Part shown: positions 21,292 to 33,962 of the stretch, piece after piece
How positions within the stretch are numbered: position 1 is the first letter of the stretch
Layout of the letters: each line of letters begins with the position of its first letter
NCBI GenBank assembly: GCA_002914805.1
Contig: JXTB01000028.1
Span: 106,961-170,960, forward strand
DNA length: 64,000 nt
DNA from: Parasponia andersonii
Taxonomy: Eukaryota > Streptophyta > Magnoliopsida > Rosales > Cannabaceae
Direction: 5' to 3'
Notes under the pieces: generated by a model
Seen by the model: only the letters and a program-made list of their open reading frames with translations
Databases searched by the model: none
Told to the model about the DNA's origin: nothing
Translations under genes and position numbers: made by a program

Positions 21292-23484
21292 TGTCACGGT
21301 CCAAAATTTAGGCCTACGACAGAAAGAAAATTTTACTAAAATAGAAAATTCTTTGATTTATTTTAAAAAGGTCATAAATGATTCAATTTTATAAAACAAT
21401 CTATTCAAATAAAATATTTAGAATTTTATCATGCGAACTTCTTCGACAGTTCGTATACACCATTAAATATAGATCGAATAATAGCTGAAAAACATAAATC
21501 AAATTTAAGTCCAAATATCATCATCATCTATCACAAATATCGAAACCAAAATAGTATACATAAGTTCATAGACTTAATAAAAATATAGTAATCTTGGTAC
21601 AATGCTAATTCAAATCCAAATAATTCAAATACAACACCAAACTTCCAGTATTACCAACACAACGAACTACAATTAGAGATAACCTCTTAATCCTCTTGAT
21701 CAATCAAGTCGTACTGAGCACCACCTGAGGAAAGAAGGTAGGGGGTGAATATACAATGTCCAATAGGACACTAGTTACCTCAATGGAAAATATTTTAATG
21801 ATGGGCATGGTTAGTTAAATCCCAAAACATACATATATAATAGTCCGAAACCAGAAATCCATATGTATATATATAAATGAAATGGTATAAGCAAAACCAT
21901 TCAATTCATATGCACATGATACAAATCAATCTATACCCACGAATTCTCATCCTTTTATCTGTGGAAACCTAGGATGATGGCATTAAGTGTACCTAATAGT
22001 CTATCTGACACCTAAGCTCATACCTGGAGGAGACACCCATGTATCGCCTACTAAATCTGGAAGGGCAACCAAATTACCTACGCTTGCCAAATAGAGAGAT
22101 AATTAGAAGAAACAAACCTGCGTGGGTTTACAAACTCTACATCAATGGTGAGATACACAGTGCCATACTGTACACCCATGATGCTAATACAATACTCATG
22201 TATAATCCTATGATATGTGTAATATAGAACTAAATTGTGAAAACTATTGTGCTTTGATTTTTTAATAAAATAAGCATACTAGATTTTATAGAAAAATGGG
22301 CAGCATAACGGCCCTATTTTTGATATATCCAAAAATAACCTATACTCATAAAATTTTCAGAGAAATACAATATATATCATATAATCAAATTCTATCACAG
22401 ATATTCAAATACTACCAAAATCACATTTGTCATCATATGTTACAGAAAATAAGTTTTATTCAAAAACAATATAAAACAAAAGTAACCAAATCCTTACCTT
22501 ACTAGAATAGTGATACCACTATATTAGATCTTCAATGTGTCGTTGGACGATTGCTTGGAAGTTTGGAAACTAATCCAAGTCCTCAACCATTCTCTTGTGA
22601 AAAAATTGACTTCTCAACGGAGCTTCAAATTTGCAAATGGACTTCTTCATTGAATTTCTAGCACCCAAAATAGCTAAGTTAGATATATAATTCGTCTAAT
22701 TCGAGTTTAAGCCAAAATCAAACTGGTATCACTCAAAACGAGGCAAATCTTAGCCATTCGATTTCGTTTTTCATGCCAGTTACTAAACATAGTAAATATA
22801 TATATATATATATACATCAATCTTCTCTATTTTTCAAGTACACTCCAAAAATGACATTAAAACACAATCCAACGGTTGGATAAAAAAAGTTAAACTCAAG
22901 CTCAAATAACTCAAAAATGGCAACTTTCAAACTGAGCAAAATGGGATCCTGAAATACATACCTTGGGGTTCTTCTCGATGAGACCAATCTAACGAGCCTA
23001 AGAACGTGACCTACAACGGCCCGAAATGAAGCCGAAAATTCAAACTTCTTTGCTGCCTCTTTCTCCTGCAGCGATAGTGTGGCATTCCGACGGCTTCTGC
23101 AGGTCGGCAGCGAGCATCTTGGTAGTGTATGGAGGCCTCGCCAGTGGTCGCGACAGCTGGACGGTGGCCTGGCGAGCTTTGGCTCCCTTAGGTGGTGCCT
23201 CAGCCGTGAGTGAGCGAGAGAGCAAAGAGAGAGAGAGATCGAGCGAGGAAGAGAGAGAAAGGGGAGAGAAAATAGGAGACCACGCAACTAATTTTATAGG
23301 ACTGTGTAATTTTTGAAAAATTGCACAATTATCCCCCATTTTTCAAAACTCTTTCAATTTCATCCTCAAAAATTGTAATTTAGTCCCTATTTCCAAAGAA
23401 ATTTTTGCAAATAAACTACTCTGTTATTTAATCTAAAAATTGGTAAAATTCTCAATTCACCCTCTTAAAATCTAGATTTTTACA
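21292..23484 (-). mobile_element. Solo LTR, GGGTCGTGACA family (copy C)
   Basis: The unit is 2193 bp, bounded by TGTCACGGTCCAAAATT and TAGATTTTTACA, with 5-bp flanks GATAT (21287-21291) and AATAT (23485-23489), 4 of 5 matching. It shares the LTR border motif GGGGTGAATATACAATGTCC and the CACCCAAAATAGCTAAGTTA block with relatives. The GC-rich block at about 23000-23280 contains a GA/CT-rich patch (AGAGAGAGAGATCGAGCG), and a minus-strand TATA-like CCTATAAAATTAG lies at about 23291-23303. A (TA)n tract of about 20 bp lies at 22795-22814. Confidence 0.82.
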
Positions 23485-23489
23485 AATAT

Positions 23490-24645
23490 AATATTTTTTT
23501 AGATAAAAGAAATATTTTGTCCTAAAAAGTATCTTCTTTAAAATTACAAAATATTTTGTTGGAAAAAGAGATTTCTTCAATCAAATGAGCTTATCTTCCA
23601 CTCTTAGGTTATGTTTGATAAAAAAGAGAGAAAATAGAAGGGAACAAAAAAAATAAGATAGAAGGAAAATGTGTAGGTTAGAAAGAAAAATATCCTTCCT
23701 CTATAATTGTTTGGTGTATAGGAAAAAAAACTTTTCTATTTTAAAAATGATTATTTTACCCTCGTTACTGATATTTTAAAATTAGTGTGTACGGATAATT
23801 TAGTAAATTCAATCTCACTAAATAATTAAACAAGTTTTCTCTCTATTTTGAGAATTTTTTTTAATAGATTCCATCATTTTTTTTCTTTTTTCTTATTTTC
23901 GTTTTCCGTTCACTTTTCTCTCCTGCTCCTTTTGTTTTTACTTTTTCTTCTCACCAAATTAATTAAAACTATGGGCAACTTTATTAGTTTCACGAGATAT
24001 TTGATTAACTATATGAAACTATGTGGGAAAAAAATGCCAAATGCATATAATTATAGTTGACCAAACTTTGGGTGAATAATCATGTCATTCTTATTGGGAG
24101 TTTAACTTATTTTCGATTCTACCGACTCCAAAATCTGTAAAAATTTAAGCCAAGTATCCCTAATGTCTTTACAGTCTTGGCTTTTGCAATCTTGGCCGAC
24201 AGATGCCATTTAACTTCTTTTGATAGAGCCAAAAATTCGACTTTGCAACGTGGATAATAGTGCCAAAGTGCAACTAAACGTAGCTGCTTTTTGATAGATG
24301 CATTCCGGTACAGAAGGTAAAAATCAACGAGTCTCCTGCCTTCGTTTTTTTTTTTTTAAAAAAAAATTTTAATTAAATTAAACTATGGTACTTAAACCCC
24401 ATGACCTCATATAGATCCATGTAACCACAGTTCTGTTTATAACTTTATATGGATAATTCAGGATTATATATTTGCAGACATACGTTTCCCAACTAGTGTG
24501 TAGATATAAATTACAATGCAGTACTCTTTTCTTTTTTTCTTTTTTCCTTGAAAGTAGTCTTGGTCAATTTTGAGAATAATAGAAGGTGACATTATAATAG
24601 AAACTGAATTAAAGAAAGCAATACAACGTGAAAGTTAAATTGATT
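23490..24645. other. Intergenic, no gene seen
   Basis: AT-rich spacer. The stretch from about 23600 (TTATGTTTGATAAAAAAGAG) has the look of a MITE terminus, but I could not find a partner end. No coding region is supported. Confidence 0.45.
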
Positions 24646-24740
24646 ATCACAACTATAATTTTTTTTAAGGAGAGTACATTCAGTTATGTTAGCAGCGGTA
24701 GAGAAAAGAGTGGGGATCGAACCCATCATAACTATAATTA
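24646..24740 (-). mobile_element. 5'-truncated tRNA-derived SINE
   Basis: A ~65-bp insert (24661-24725) lies between the direct repeats ATCACAACTATAATT (24646-24660) and ATCATAACTATAATT (24726-24740), 14 of 15 matching. On the minus strand the insert begins GGGTTCGATCCCC, an RNA polymerase III box B, runs through CTACCGCTGCTAACATAACT and ends in an A-tract. The box A half is missing, so this is a retroposed copy truncated at its 5' end. Confidence 0.72.
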
Positions 24741-24967
24741 AGGATTAGATAAAAATGAACTAATTAATGCAGGGACCCTCACAGCACAACCTCCTGGTTT
24801 TTGGAATAAGAAGTAAGAACTAACGAAACTAAAGATGCTTCGAGGCCCCAGACCCCATAAACACAATCAGGATCTCGACAATTATTAAATAATCTAATCA
24901 TTCTTAATTTGTTTCTCAAATTTTTTGCTTGACCCTCTCCAAACCGAATTCTTGATCCTCATTTATC

Positions 24968-25025
<58 letters not shown>

Positions 25026-25402
25026 TGATATACATATCCTATCCTCTAAACATAACCACTTAGAATATTTTTGGCAATTATGGTACGTATAAGATCAAGG
25101 GGGATGTAGTAAAAAACATGGGTAAATGAAAAACATTCTGATTTTTGCATATAAATTATGTGCGTCCTTAATATCACTCTAGATATATTAGTTATTCTCA
25201 GGCTATTTATTTCAAAAAAGAATCTTAGATTATTAATTAATGTTGCTAGTATATCTATCTATATCTATATACATTATATGCAGTCTCCGAGTTACTATAT
25301 AAACGGCTAATATATTGATCAAAAATCAATAATAATAGTTACTTATAATCGAAAGTCATATGCATATAGAATAGCTTTGCTAGCTACATACACGTATTGA
25401 TA
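24741..25402. other. Spacer with a long (TA)n tract
   Basis: Contains an almost pure TA dinucleotide run at about 24971-25023 (~53 bp). No gene is seen. Sequence at 25350-25370 (AAAGTCATATGCATATAGAA) resembles the sequence just before the assembly gap (31060-31080), on the other side of the copia element. Confidence 0.6.
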
Positions 25403-25867
25403 TGTTGGAAATAAAACAAGTTTTATTATTTACTCAAATATTATTACAAGAGAAAATTTTCAATTCACTCTTCAAGTTCACTCACTCGCTAGAAACTATG
25501 CTTCTTTCTCTCTTCTCTTTACTCTTAAAAGTTTTGCTTCTTACTTGATGCTTAGAACTCAAATGGGGGAGGTATTTATACTACATGAGAAATAAAAAGA
25601 ACCACACAAATAAACAATTACAAAAATCCTTAAGCCACACATATTTTTTTCTACACATTTCTAATAATAATCTAAGTAATCAAATTATTCACATGTAAAA
25701 TACTAATATCTAGTTAACACTAGAAGATTTTAGACAGAAGGCTTCTTCAATTTGAACTTAGATTTTTTTTTTATGAGCTTTGTACTTGGGTTAACTCTAA
25801 CTTATTGGGCATCATGTTGATGGGCCTAGAACACTTCTTCTGCGCTTACACAAGTTTATTTTCAACA
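25403..25867 (-). repeat. 3' LTR of the copia element
   Basis: 465 bp, bounded by TGTTGGAAATAAAAC and CAAGTTTATTTTCAACA on the plus strand, followed by the polypurine tract (CCTCCTCTTAA on this strand). It contains the LTR's TATA-like TATAAATACC (25572-25581 on the minus strand). Confidence 0.9.
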
Positions 25868-28800
25868 CCTCCTCTTAAACTGTTTTATAATACCGAGTAA
25901 ATTTCTTAATCTTATGAAGTCTTCAAACTTGAGTGGCTTGGTGAAAATATCAGCAATCTGATCATGTGATCTCACATACTCTAATTGTATGTCTTTGTTT
26001 ACAATACATTCTCTTATGTAATGATAATGAGTGTCGATATGTTTACTTCAGTCATGAAAGACTAAATTTTTAGCCAAAACTATTGCTGACTCATTATCGA
26101 TGCAAATCTCTGTTAGCTCTTTTTGAGGTATGTACTCTTTCAACTTCATTCTTAGTCAGATTGTATGACCAACACATGACGTAGCAGCTATGTATTCAGC
26201 TTTGCATATTGAAAGAGTGACAAACGATTATTTCTTGGATACCCAGGTGGAGGTGGTATCTCCCATGAAAAATACAAGACCAGTTATACTTTTTCGATCA
26301 TCGGTATCTCCATCTCAATTACTATCACTATAACTAACGAGTTTGTAATAATTGAAAACTGAATAGAATAAGCCAAGATTAATCGTACCTTTTAGGTAAC
26401 GGAGAATTCTCTTTATAACTTTGAAGTGAGTAATTGTTGAAATTTCCACGTAATAACTCACTAGTCTAGTTGCATAGAAAATGGCAAGCCTTGTACATGT
26501 TAAGTACCGAAAATATCTAACAAGGCGCTTGAAGAGTGTTGGATCTATCTTTTTTCTTCATTATCTTTGAATAATTTTATTCTGCACTCCACCAGTGTAC
26601 TTATCGGCTTGCAATCATCCATATTGAACTTTTTTAGGATCTCCTTTATATAGCTTTCTTGAGAGATAAAAATGCCTTCTTCCTTTTGCTTAACTTCTAT
26701 GCCGAGGTAATATGCCATAAGTTTGATGTCTGTCATTTCAAATTCATGTGTCATTATTCTCTTGATTTCATCGATCATCCTTAGATTACTTCCAATGAAT
26801 ATGAGATCATCTACGTATAAGCATATGAACAGAATGTCTCTATATTTAGTTTTAATATAGAGAGTAGAGAGTATGTTCATAAGACCACTTAGCAAATCCA
26901 TTCTCTTAGAAATATTTGTCACTTTGGTTGTTCTATGCTCTTAGTGCTTGTTTTAGACTGTAAAGAGCCTTCTTCAGCTTCAAAACCTTATTTTCATGAA
27001 CTCTGATATAAACTTTTTCTTCAAGAACTCTATTCAGAAATGCAGACTTTATATCCATCTGATAAATCTTCCATTTGTTCTGTGCAGCAAGAAAAATAAT
27101 TAGTCTTATAGTATCCAATCGTGCAATAGGAGCAAATACTTTATCGTAGTCAATGTCGACTCTTTAACTATAGCCTTTCACATCTAGCCTTACTTTGTAT
27201 CTTTCTATCTCTCCATTGGCATTCTTCTTCACCTTGTATAGACATTTTACACCGATAGCTTTATGACCTTTGGGAAGAGTAAACAGTTCCCAAATATCAT
27301 TCTTCTCTATGGTTTTGACTTCTTCATCCATCGCATTCCTCTAATTTTCATCTTGTACAAACTCTTGTAAGTTCACTGGTTCACAATCAGCAAATAGGCA
27401 AAATAGAGTGAGGTTTTCGAGTCTATCGATCACCACATACAGATCTTCAAGACTTCTTGTATGTTCTTCATACCTTTTAGTTAAGAAAGGTGGAGGTGAA
27501 TCTTTAAGAGTGGATGATGTTAGTAAGGAAGGTGGAGTAATAGCCTCTTGATGGACTTCTCTTATTTGCTCTACTAGTGTTTCTTCATCTTCAAATTGTG
27601 GAAAGAAATTGTAGTCATTTGTTTGAGAACCAAAGTCCCATTCAACTTCTTCATTGAATATTATATCTCGGCTAATGATTACTTTTCCATTGTTGGGATT
27701 GTATAACTTATATGCTTTGGAGTTGGTATTGTAGCTGATAAAAATGAACTTCTCACTTTTATCATCAAGTTTGGTTCTATGTCTGTCTAGCACATGCATA
27801 TGGACTATGCTTCCAAAGACTCTTAAGTAGGAGATCTCAAGCTTTCTTCCTCTCCATGCTTCTTGTAGTGTCTTTCCCTATACGCGTCTTGTTGGAGATT
27901 GAATGGACAAGTAGACCGTACATGCAAAAGCTTCTATCCAGATCTCTTTGGGTAATCTCTTACTTTTCAGCATAATTCGAGCTATGTTGAGGATGGTCTA
28001 GTTCTTCTTTTTTGCTACACCATTCTGTTAGGAGGATTTGGGAATAGTTAAAGAACATCAAATTCCATTGGCTTCACAGAATTCTTGAAACTCTTTTAAA
28101 ATGAATTCTCCTCCTATGTCAAATCTCATGGCTTTGATCTAAAGACCGCTTTCTTTCTCTACCGTAGCCTTAAACTTCTTGAAAGCTTCAAAGAATTCTG
28201 ATTTTTGCTTCAAGAAATAAACCCAAGTATTTCTTAAGAAAATAAAGAGTAAGAAGTAATTGCTCTTACCAAAAGAACTTGGTTTGATTGGACTACACAC
28301 ATTTGTATGCACAAGCTCTAGTGGCTTTTGGGCTCTTGAATTCGACTCTTTTAGAAAGCTTTTCCTGAATTGTTTCCCGAATAAGCATCCTTCACAAAGC
28401 TAATCAGGATGATTGATGCATGGCAAGCTTCTCACCATCTCTTTCTTGGATAGTAGCTCTAGTCTTCTGAAGTTGAGATATTCAAATCTCAAATGCCATA
28501 GCCATGATGAATCCTTATAACATATTTTGAGACATTTTGTCATATTGTTTTGAATGTTTAGTAAGAACATTCTATTTCTTAACTTAAGCACCTTGGCAAT
28601 CAAGTTCATGTTGTTATCTCTTACAGAAAGACCATAATCTTTCAAGTGAATATCATAATCTTTCTCTAAGAGTTATCCCAAACTTAAAATATTTGTTTTC
28701 ATGGTGAGTACATAATAAACATTTAAAATAAATTGATATCCTCTATTTTTCAAGCAGATAGGAATTTTACATTTTCCCTTTACCACTACTTTTGAATCAT

Positions 28801-30457
28801 CACCAAAGGAAACATTCCCACTGATTGATTCATCAAGCTCCACGAATATTGATCGATGCCCGTATATATGATTGCTAGTACCGGTATTAAGATACTATGT
28901 GTTGTCTTATCCTCCGTTGTTATCATTATATGCTAGTAGTACGGTGCCATTTTTTTCTCTTTTCTCTTTGACTCAATTGACTTTCTCTTTAATTCTACTA
29001 TTGGGTGCTCTATATTCTCTAGCATAATGACCAAATTTGTGACAATTGAAACATTCAATTTGAGACTTCTCATGCCTTGAGTTAATTCGACCTCTACCAC
29101 GACCTCTTATAGAGCTTTCTCCTTTTTCAAAATTACTAATATGATAATTGTAGTTGTTGTTAGAATTCTAATCTTATCCATAATCTCGACTTTACCATAT
29201 CTTTGTCCTCAAGCTTATCCTCTACCATGACCACGTTGACTTCTTTCGCTACATTGACTATATTCTCTCTCTGTGAGTTGTGTCTTGATAAACTTCATCT
29301 TGAAATGTAGCTTTTTTTTTTTCTTTTCCTCATGAGTTTATAAAGAACCTAAGGGTTGTTCTATTATCATGACTCCCAAATCTTTAATTTCTTCGATAAC
29401 AGTAATAATATTCTCATATTTTGGATCTAACAATCGAAGAATCTTTTCCATGATCATAACATTTTCTTGTTTCCCACTATTTCTCTTCATTTGATTCGAC
29501 ATGACTAAAATTTTTGAAAAACAGTCAAAAACTAATTTAGTCTCCATCATGTGTAGTAAATCAAACTCTCCTCTTAAAGTTTGAAGAGGAGAGTTTGAAG
29601 GCGGACCTTTTAAACCTTTCCTTCTCCTTTATATGAAATTTAAAATTTCTCCTATGCTTCCTAAGCAGAGGTTGCACTTGAGATTTTCTCAAACCCGTTG
29701 TCATCTAATGCCTGGTAGATGAAGAAGATAACTTTTTTGTCTCTCTTTTTTGAATCTTTTAAACTATCCTTTTGTGTTGAAGATGGTATTGCCTCATCTC
29801 TTGGCTCTTTGTAGTCTTTCTCTACTACTTCTCAAACATCATGTGCTTCAAGAAGGACTTTCATTTTGATAATCCAATTATCAAAGCTGCTGCCTTGAAG
29901 TGGTGGAACTTGAAGAAATACTAAACTGCCAGTAGCTATAACTCTTAACAGAATAAGATTTTGAAAATTTAAACTACACGGATGGATTCGAAACGTCGGA
30001 AAACATTAAGATTGACTAATATATCAACTTGGTTAAAGTCAACGATCAAAGTCAACTACTCGGTTAACAGTCAACGATGATCAACAGTCTGGTCAATAAA
30101 GTGGTCAACGGATCTGACAGCGCAGTCAACGACATGGTCCAGTGGCTCTGACGGCTTGATCAACAGCTCTAATTGCTCGGTCAACGGCTCTTATATGGCT
30201 TAACTCGGTGAGTTGACTCAGTTGTGACAGCAAACTTCTGACGACTCATTCAGACTCTGATTAAGCTGATTTTTGCGGCAGCGTCTTCATCTTGTCGAGC
30301 TCTTCGATTTGATATGTAATAGTAGTATATTTGGAATAAATGGATAATACTCTCAATCTCAAGAATTCTTTTTTGATGTGGAAAATCAGTCAAAACTGCA
30401 ATCACAGAGTATACTTAGAATTTCAAGAGAATTCACAACCTTGCTCTGACACCACTT

Positions 30458-30920
30458 TGTTGGAAATAAAACAAGCTTTATTACTCACTCAAATATTATT
30501 ACAAGAGAAAATTCTCAATTTCACTTTTCTAGTTCACTCACTCACTAGAAGTTATACTTCTTTCTCTTTTTTCTTCACTCTTAGAAGCTTTGTTTCATAC
30601 TTGATGCTTAGAACTAAAATGGAGAGGGGTATTTATACTACATGAGAAACAAAAAGAACCACACAAATAAATAATTACAAAAATTGTCACACATATTTTC
30701 TTCTACACCCTTCTAATACTAATCTAAGTAATCAAATGATTCATATGCAAAAAACTAATATCTAGCTAACACTAAAAGATTCTAGGTGGAAGGCTTCTTC
30801 AATTTGGATTTGGACTTCTTCTTTTATGAACTTTATATTTGGGCTAATTCCAACTTATTAGATCTCATGTTGATAGACCTAAAACATTTCTTATATGTTT
30901 AAACAAGTTTATTTTCAAAA
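30458..30920 (-). repeat. 5' LTR of the copia element
   Basis: 463 bp, matching 25403-25867 throughout. The primer-binding site lies immediately to its left. Its outer ~50 bp are repeated once more at about 30936-30984, followed by a (TA)n run. Confidence 0.9.
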
Positions 30921-30935
30921 TAATATATATATATG

Positions 30936-30977
30936 GCCTAAAACACTTCTTATAGCCTTAAACAAGTTTATTTTCAA

Positions 30978-31024
<47 letters not shown>
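30936..31024. repeat. Duplicated LTR end plus (TA)n tract
   Basis: GGCCTAAAACACTTCTTATAG...AAACAAGTTTATTTTCAAAA repeats the terminal ~50 bp of the 5' LTR after a short TA run, then continues into about 40 bp of TA. This may be slippage or an assembly artefact next to the gap. Confidence 0.8.
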
Positions 31025-31027
<3 letters not shown>

Positions 31028-31082
31028 GTTTATAAGTATATTGAGTAATAAGTACTTGTCGCAAGTCATATGCATATTGCAA

Positions 31083-31594
31083 NNNNNNNNNNNNNNNNNN
31101 NNNNNNNNNNNNNNNNNNNNNNNNNNNNNNNNNNNNNNNNNNNNNNNNNNNNNNNNNNNNNNNNNNNNNNNNNNNNNNNNNNNNNNNNNNNNNNNNNNNN
31201 NNNNNNNNNNNNNNNNNNNNNNNNNNNNNNNNNNNNNNNNNNNNNNNNNNNNNNNNNNNNNNNNNNNNNNNNNNNNNNNNNNNNNNNNNNNNNNNNNNNN
31301 NNNNNNNNNNNNNNNNNNNNNNNNNNNNNNNNNNNNNNNNNNNNNNNNNNNNNNNNNNNNNNNNNNNNNNNNNNNNNNNNNNNNNNNNNNNNNNNNNNNN
31401 NNNNNNNNNNNNNNNNNNNNNNNNNNNNNNNNNNNNNNNNNNNNNNNNNNNNNNNNNNNNNNNNNNNNNNNNNNNNNNNNNNNNNNNNNNNNNNNNNNNN
31501 NNNNNNNNNNNNNNNNNNNNNNNNNNNNNNNNNNNNNNNNNNNNNNNNNNNNNNNNNNNNNNNNNNNNNNNNNNNNNNNNNNNNNNNNNNNNNN
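31083..31594. other. Assembly gap (512 N)
   Basis: A run of N. Both flanks are low complexity: a TA run shortly before and an 18-nt A run directly after. Any reading frame across it is meaningless. Confidence 1.
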
Positions 31595-33953
31595 AAAAAA
31601 AAAAAAAAAAAAGTCTAGTTGTTAATGTATAATGCTTAATAATAAGGAATGCCAGAGTACAAATTACAAAATATGCCACGAGGAATATTTGTGTAGTAAT
31701 GGTGCTAGCTAGCTAGGATATGTTAGCGTATCTCGACTTGTATATCTAATTAATGAATACGAGACACAAGTTTATATCTCGACTTGTATTTTATATTTAG
31801 TTGATGTTTTCTTGACCAGAAAACTATTGTATATATTGCCAATTGTCTAAAGAGTTTAGTACTACGTAGTAGTACGCTGTGCTAGCTATAAACATTCCCA
31901 TCCTGTCAATATATTGTATTAAAGTTTTGGAGGGTTCTCGCGATTATTTCTCTGTTTTTTCCTTATTTGTATAGAAGATTTTAATATACAAATATATATA
32001 TATATATATATTTTTTGCTAAATATTTTTTCAACCAACTATCATAATTTAAGTAGTTAAAGAAAATAATAAAAATAAATAATCATTATTTAATATATTTT
32101 TTTTATTATAAAAAAGCATACGAACGTACGTAATAATTTTTACTATGAAAAGACATAAAAATTTACTTAATAAATTTTAATTGGTATCCTATATATAATA
32201 TAATATATATATATATATATATCATAGTAGAAATATCCTACTAATAATTCATAATTATCCTATATAATATATATATATCATAGTAGAAATATCGCTATTA
32301 ATAATTCATAATTAAATTGCAAAGCAGGAATAAGTTATAGCTAACTAGTCAATTGTCACCTCACTTGATATATACCTTAATAAAATTATTTCATTTTTCT
32401 TTTGACAAATAATGAAATGTTTTTCCACTTGGCAGTTACTGTATTACTATTCTTGGATGTTAATTGCACTTACGATAATGATTTAAAAGATGATAATTAA
32501 GAAGTGGAGGCAGCTATGTTTTTGGTCAAATATTCCACGTATAATTCGATATCTTTTCAAGGAACTAATTATCATGTGAATTTGATTTCCGAAAAAGATA
32601 ACAAAAGTGAGAAAAAAAAAAAAAGAAGAGAGAGAGAGAGAGAAATATATGTCTGCACACCACACATAAGTTCTCAATAAGGAGCTAGATTATTTCAAAC
32701 ATAATGGACTGTTTATATAAATTATCAAATAGTCTTTTTTTGTTAATTACGGAAAATTAAGGTTTTCGCTTTCATTGCAAGCTAATTGCTTGCCTTGGAA
32801 AAGAACAATTTCCGAAAAGAATAAAGAAAAGAAAATATTCCGCTAGCTATCATATATATACAAAATTTGCCGCGTATGTGCCTTTTCATTTTCTGTTCAT
32901 ATCCAACCCAAAATTATTATTTTTTATTTCTTATAAAAAGTAATGAAAAATCAGTTGCTTGATACTAGAATCTGGAGTAAATTAGTCTGTGTCTCTCCAC
33001 GATCCAAAATTAGGGAGGTGTACTAAGCTTACTTTCCGTGTCCTTTATTGGCTTCTATTAATTATATACGCAAATTAAAGTAATTTTTCATTGCATGTTG
33101 CACTCAAAAGAAAAATTAAAGTAATTCTCATTGTTGTTTAATTTTATATATTGGCTTCTATTTACAACCAATATTCTTTTAAAAAATTAAAAAACGGATT
33201 CTAGCTTGAAGGAACCTTTAATTTACTTTGTAAATTAGAATTTATAATTAACTATCTTGAAAGACTGGCTGCATGTACTCTCCGTAGAAAGTAAAAGGAA
33301 GAACTTAGTATTGCACAAAGTTTGTTCATTATTATATTTAAGGATCAAGATGAAGAAATATAAATCCCCAATTTTGTTGCAAATATCATTCACTCTATGC
33401 TTGATAACCGCCTCATATGAATTGGTATGACATGTTGAATTCGTGGTCTAGGAGCAATATATATATATCCATGCAAAGTTTGTGGAAATATATATGTGGA
33501 TATATATATTTGCTTGACGAGGTCAATTAGGATATTCAGTATAGGAACATATTTATATTGCTTGGGAAGCTCTTGCTTAATCTTGCATGGCAAGAATCAT
33601 ATATATAGATGTATTAATAATAAATAAGAGTGAGACCGTATTGGTTAAAATTACGCGCATAAGATAAGAATAAGTCGCATTAGTTAAAATTACGTGAATA
33701 AAAACTATGCTACATTAATGTAGTGGTGCAAAGTTCTGGTGCAAAACTGAGGGTCTATAACATCGTTACCCAATATATGTCTATAAACACCATAAATGAA
33801 ATATGTAGAAAAATGCCAGAATGATTTCTAAATTAACAAAGAATATTTCATCCCACTATCTGTTAGAATTTAGGTTAGAAATGAATTGATTGCTGAAAAT
33901 GCCTATCTCTATATAAGTATTGTGTTGAAATCCATTAAAAAAATTATTGTAAA
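31595..33953. other. Intergenic, no gene seen
   Basis: AT-rich sequence. A direct duplication of about 65 bp (TATCCTATATATAAT...ATCATAGTAGAAATATC...AATAATTCATAAT) lies at about 32187-32310, with internal TA runs of different length. A GA run occurs at about 32627-32642. No coding region is supported. Confidence 0.55.
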
Positions 33954-33962
33954 TAATAATAA

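Larger units (their letters stand above)
25403..30920 (-). mobile_element. Ty1/copia retrotransposon, full length but broken
   Basis: LTRs of about 465 bp lie at 25403-25867 and 30458-30920. They are 85-90% identical by eye, so the insertion is millions of years old rather than recent. The flanking 5-bp repeats are TGATA and TAATA. On the minus strand an initiator-Met-type primer-binding site (30443-30454) follows the 5' LTR, and a polypurine tract (25868-25882) precedes the 3' LTR. Parts in copia order, right to left, are gag (about 29.3-29.9 kb) and zinc knuckle (about 29.0-29.1 kb). Then come GAG-pre-integrase (28400-28645), integrase with its C-terminal region (about 27.3-28.4 kb), reverse transcriptase with a YVDD motif (about 26.56-27.12 kb) and an RNase H region (about 25.99-26.5 kb). 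The reading frames are interrupted at many points (at least several), so the element is a fossil. Confidence 0.93.

Noticed and set aside
23600-23870. Possible MITE beginning TTATGTTTGATAAAAAAGAG
   Set aside because: The composition fits, but no matching inverted end could be located by eye.
24971-25023. CRISPR-like or satellite array
   Set aside because: It is a plain TA dinucleotide tract. No spacer-repeat structure exists anywhere in the window, as expected for plant nuclear DNA.
30915-31679. Long frames across the N run
   Set aside because: They consist almost entirely of unknown residues from the assembly gap.
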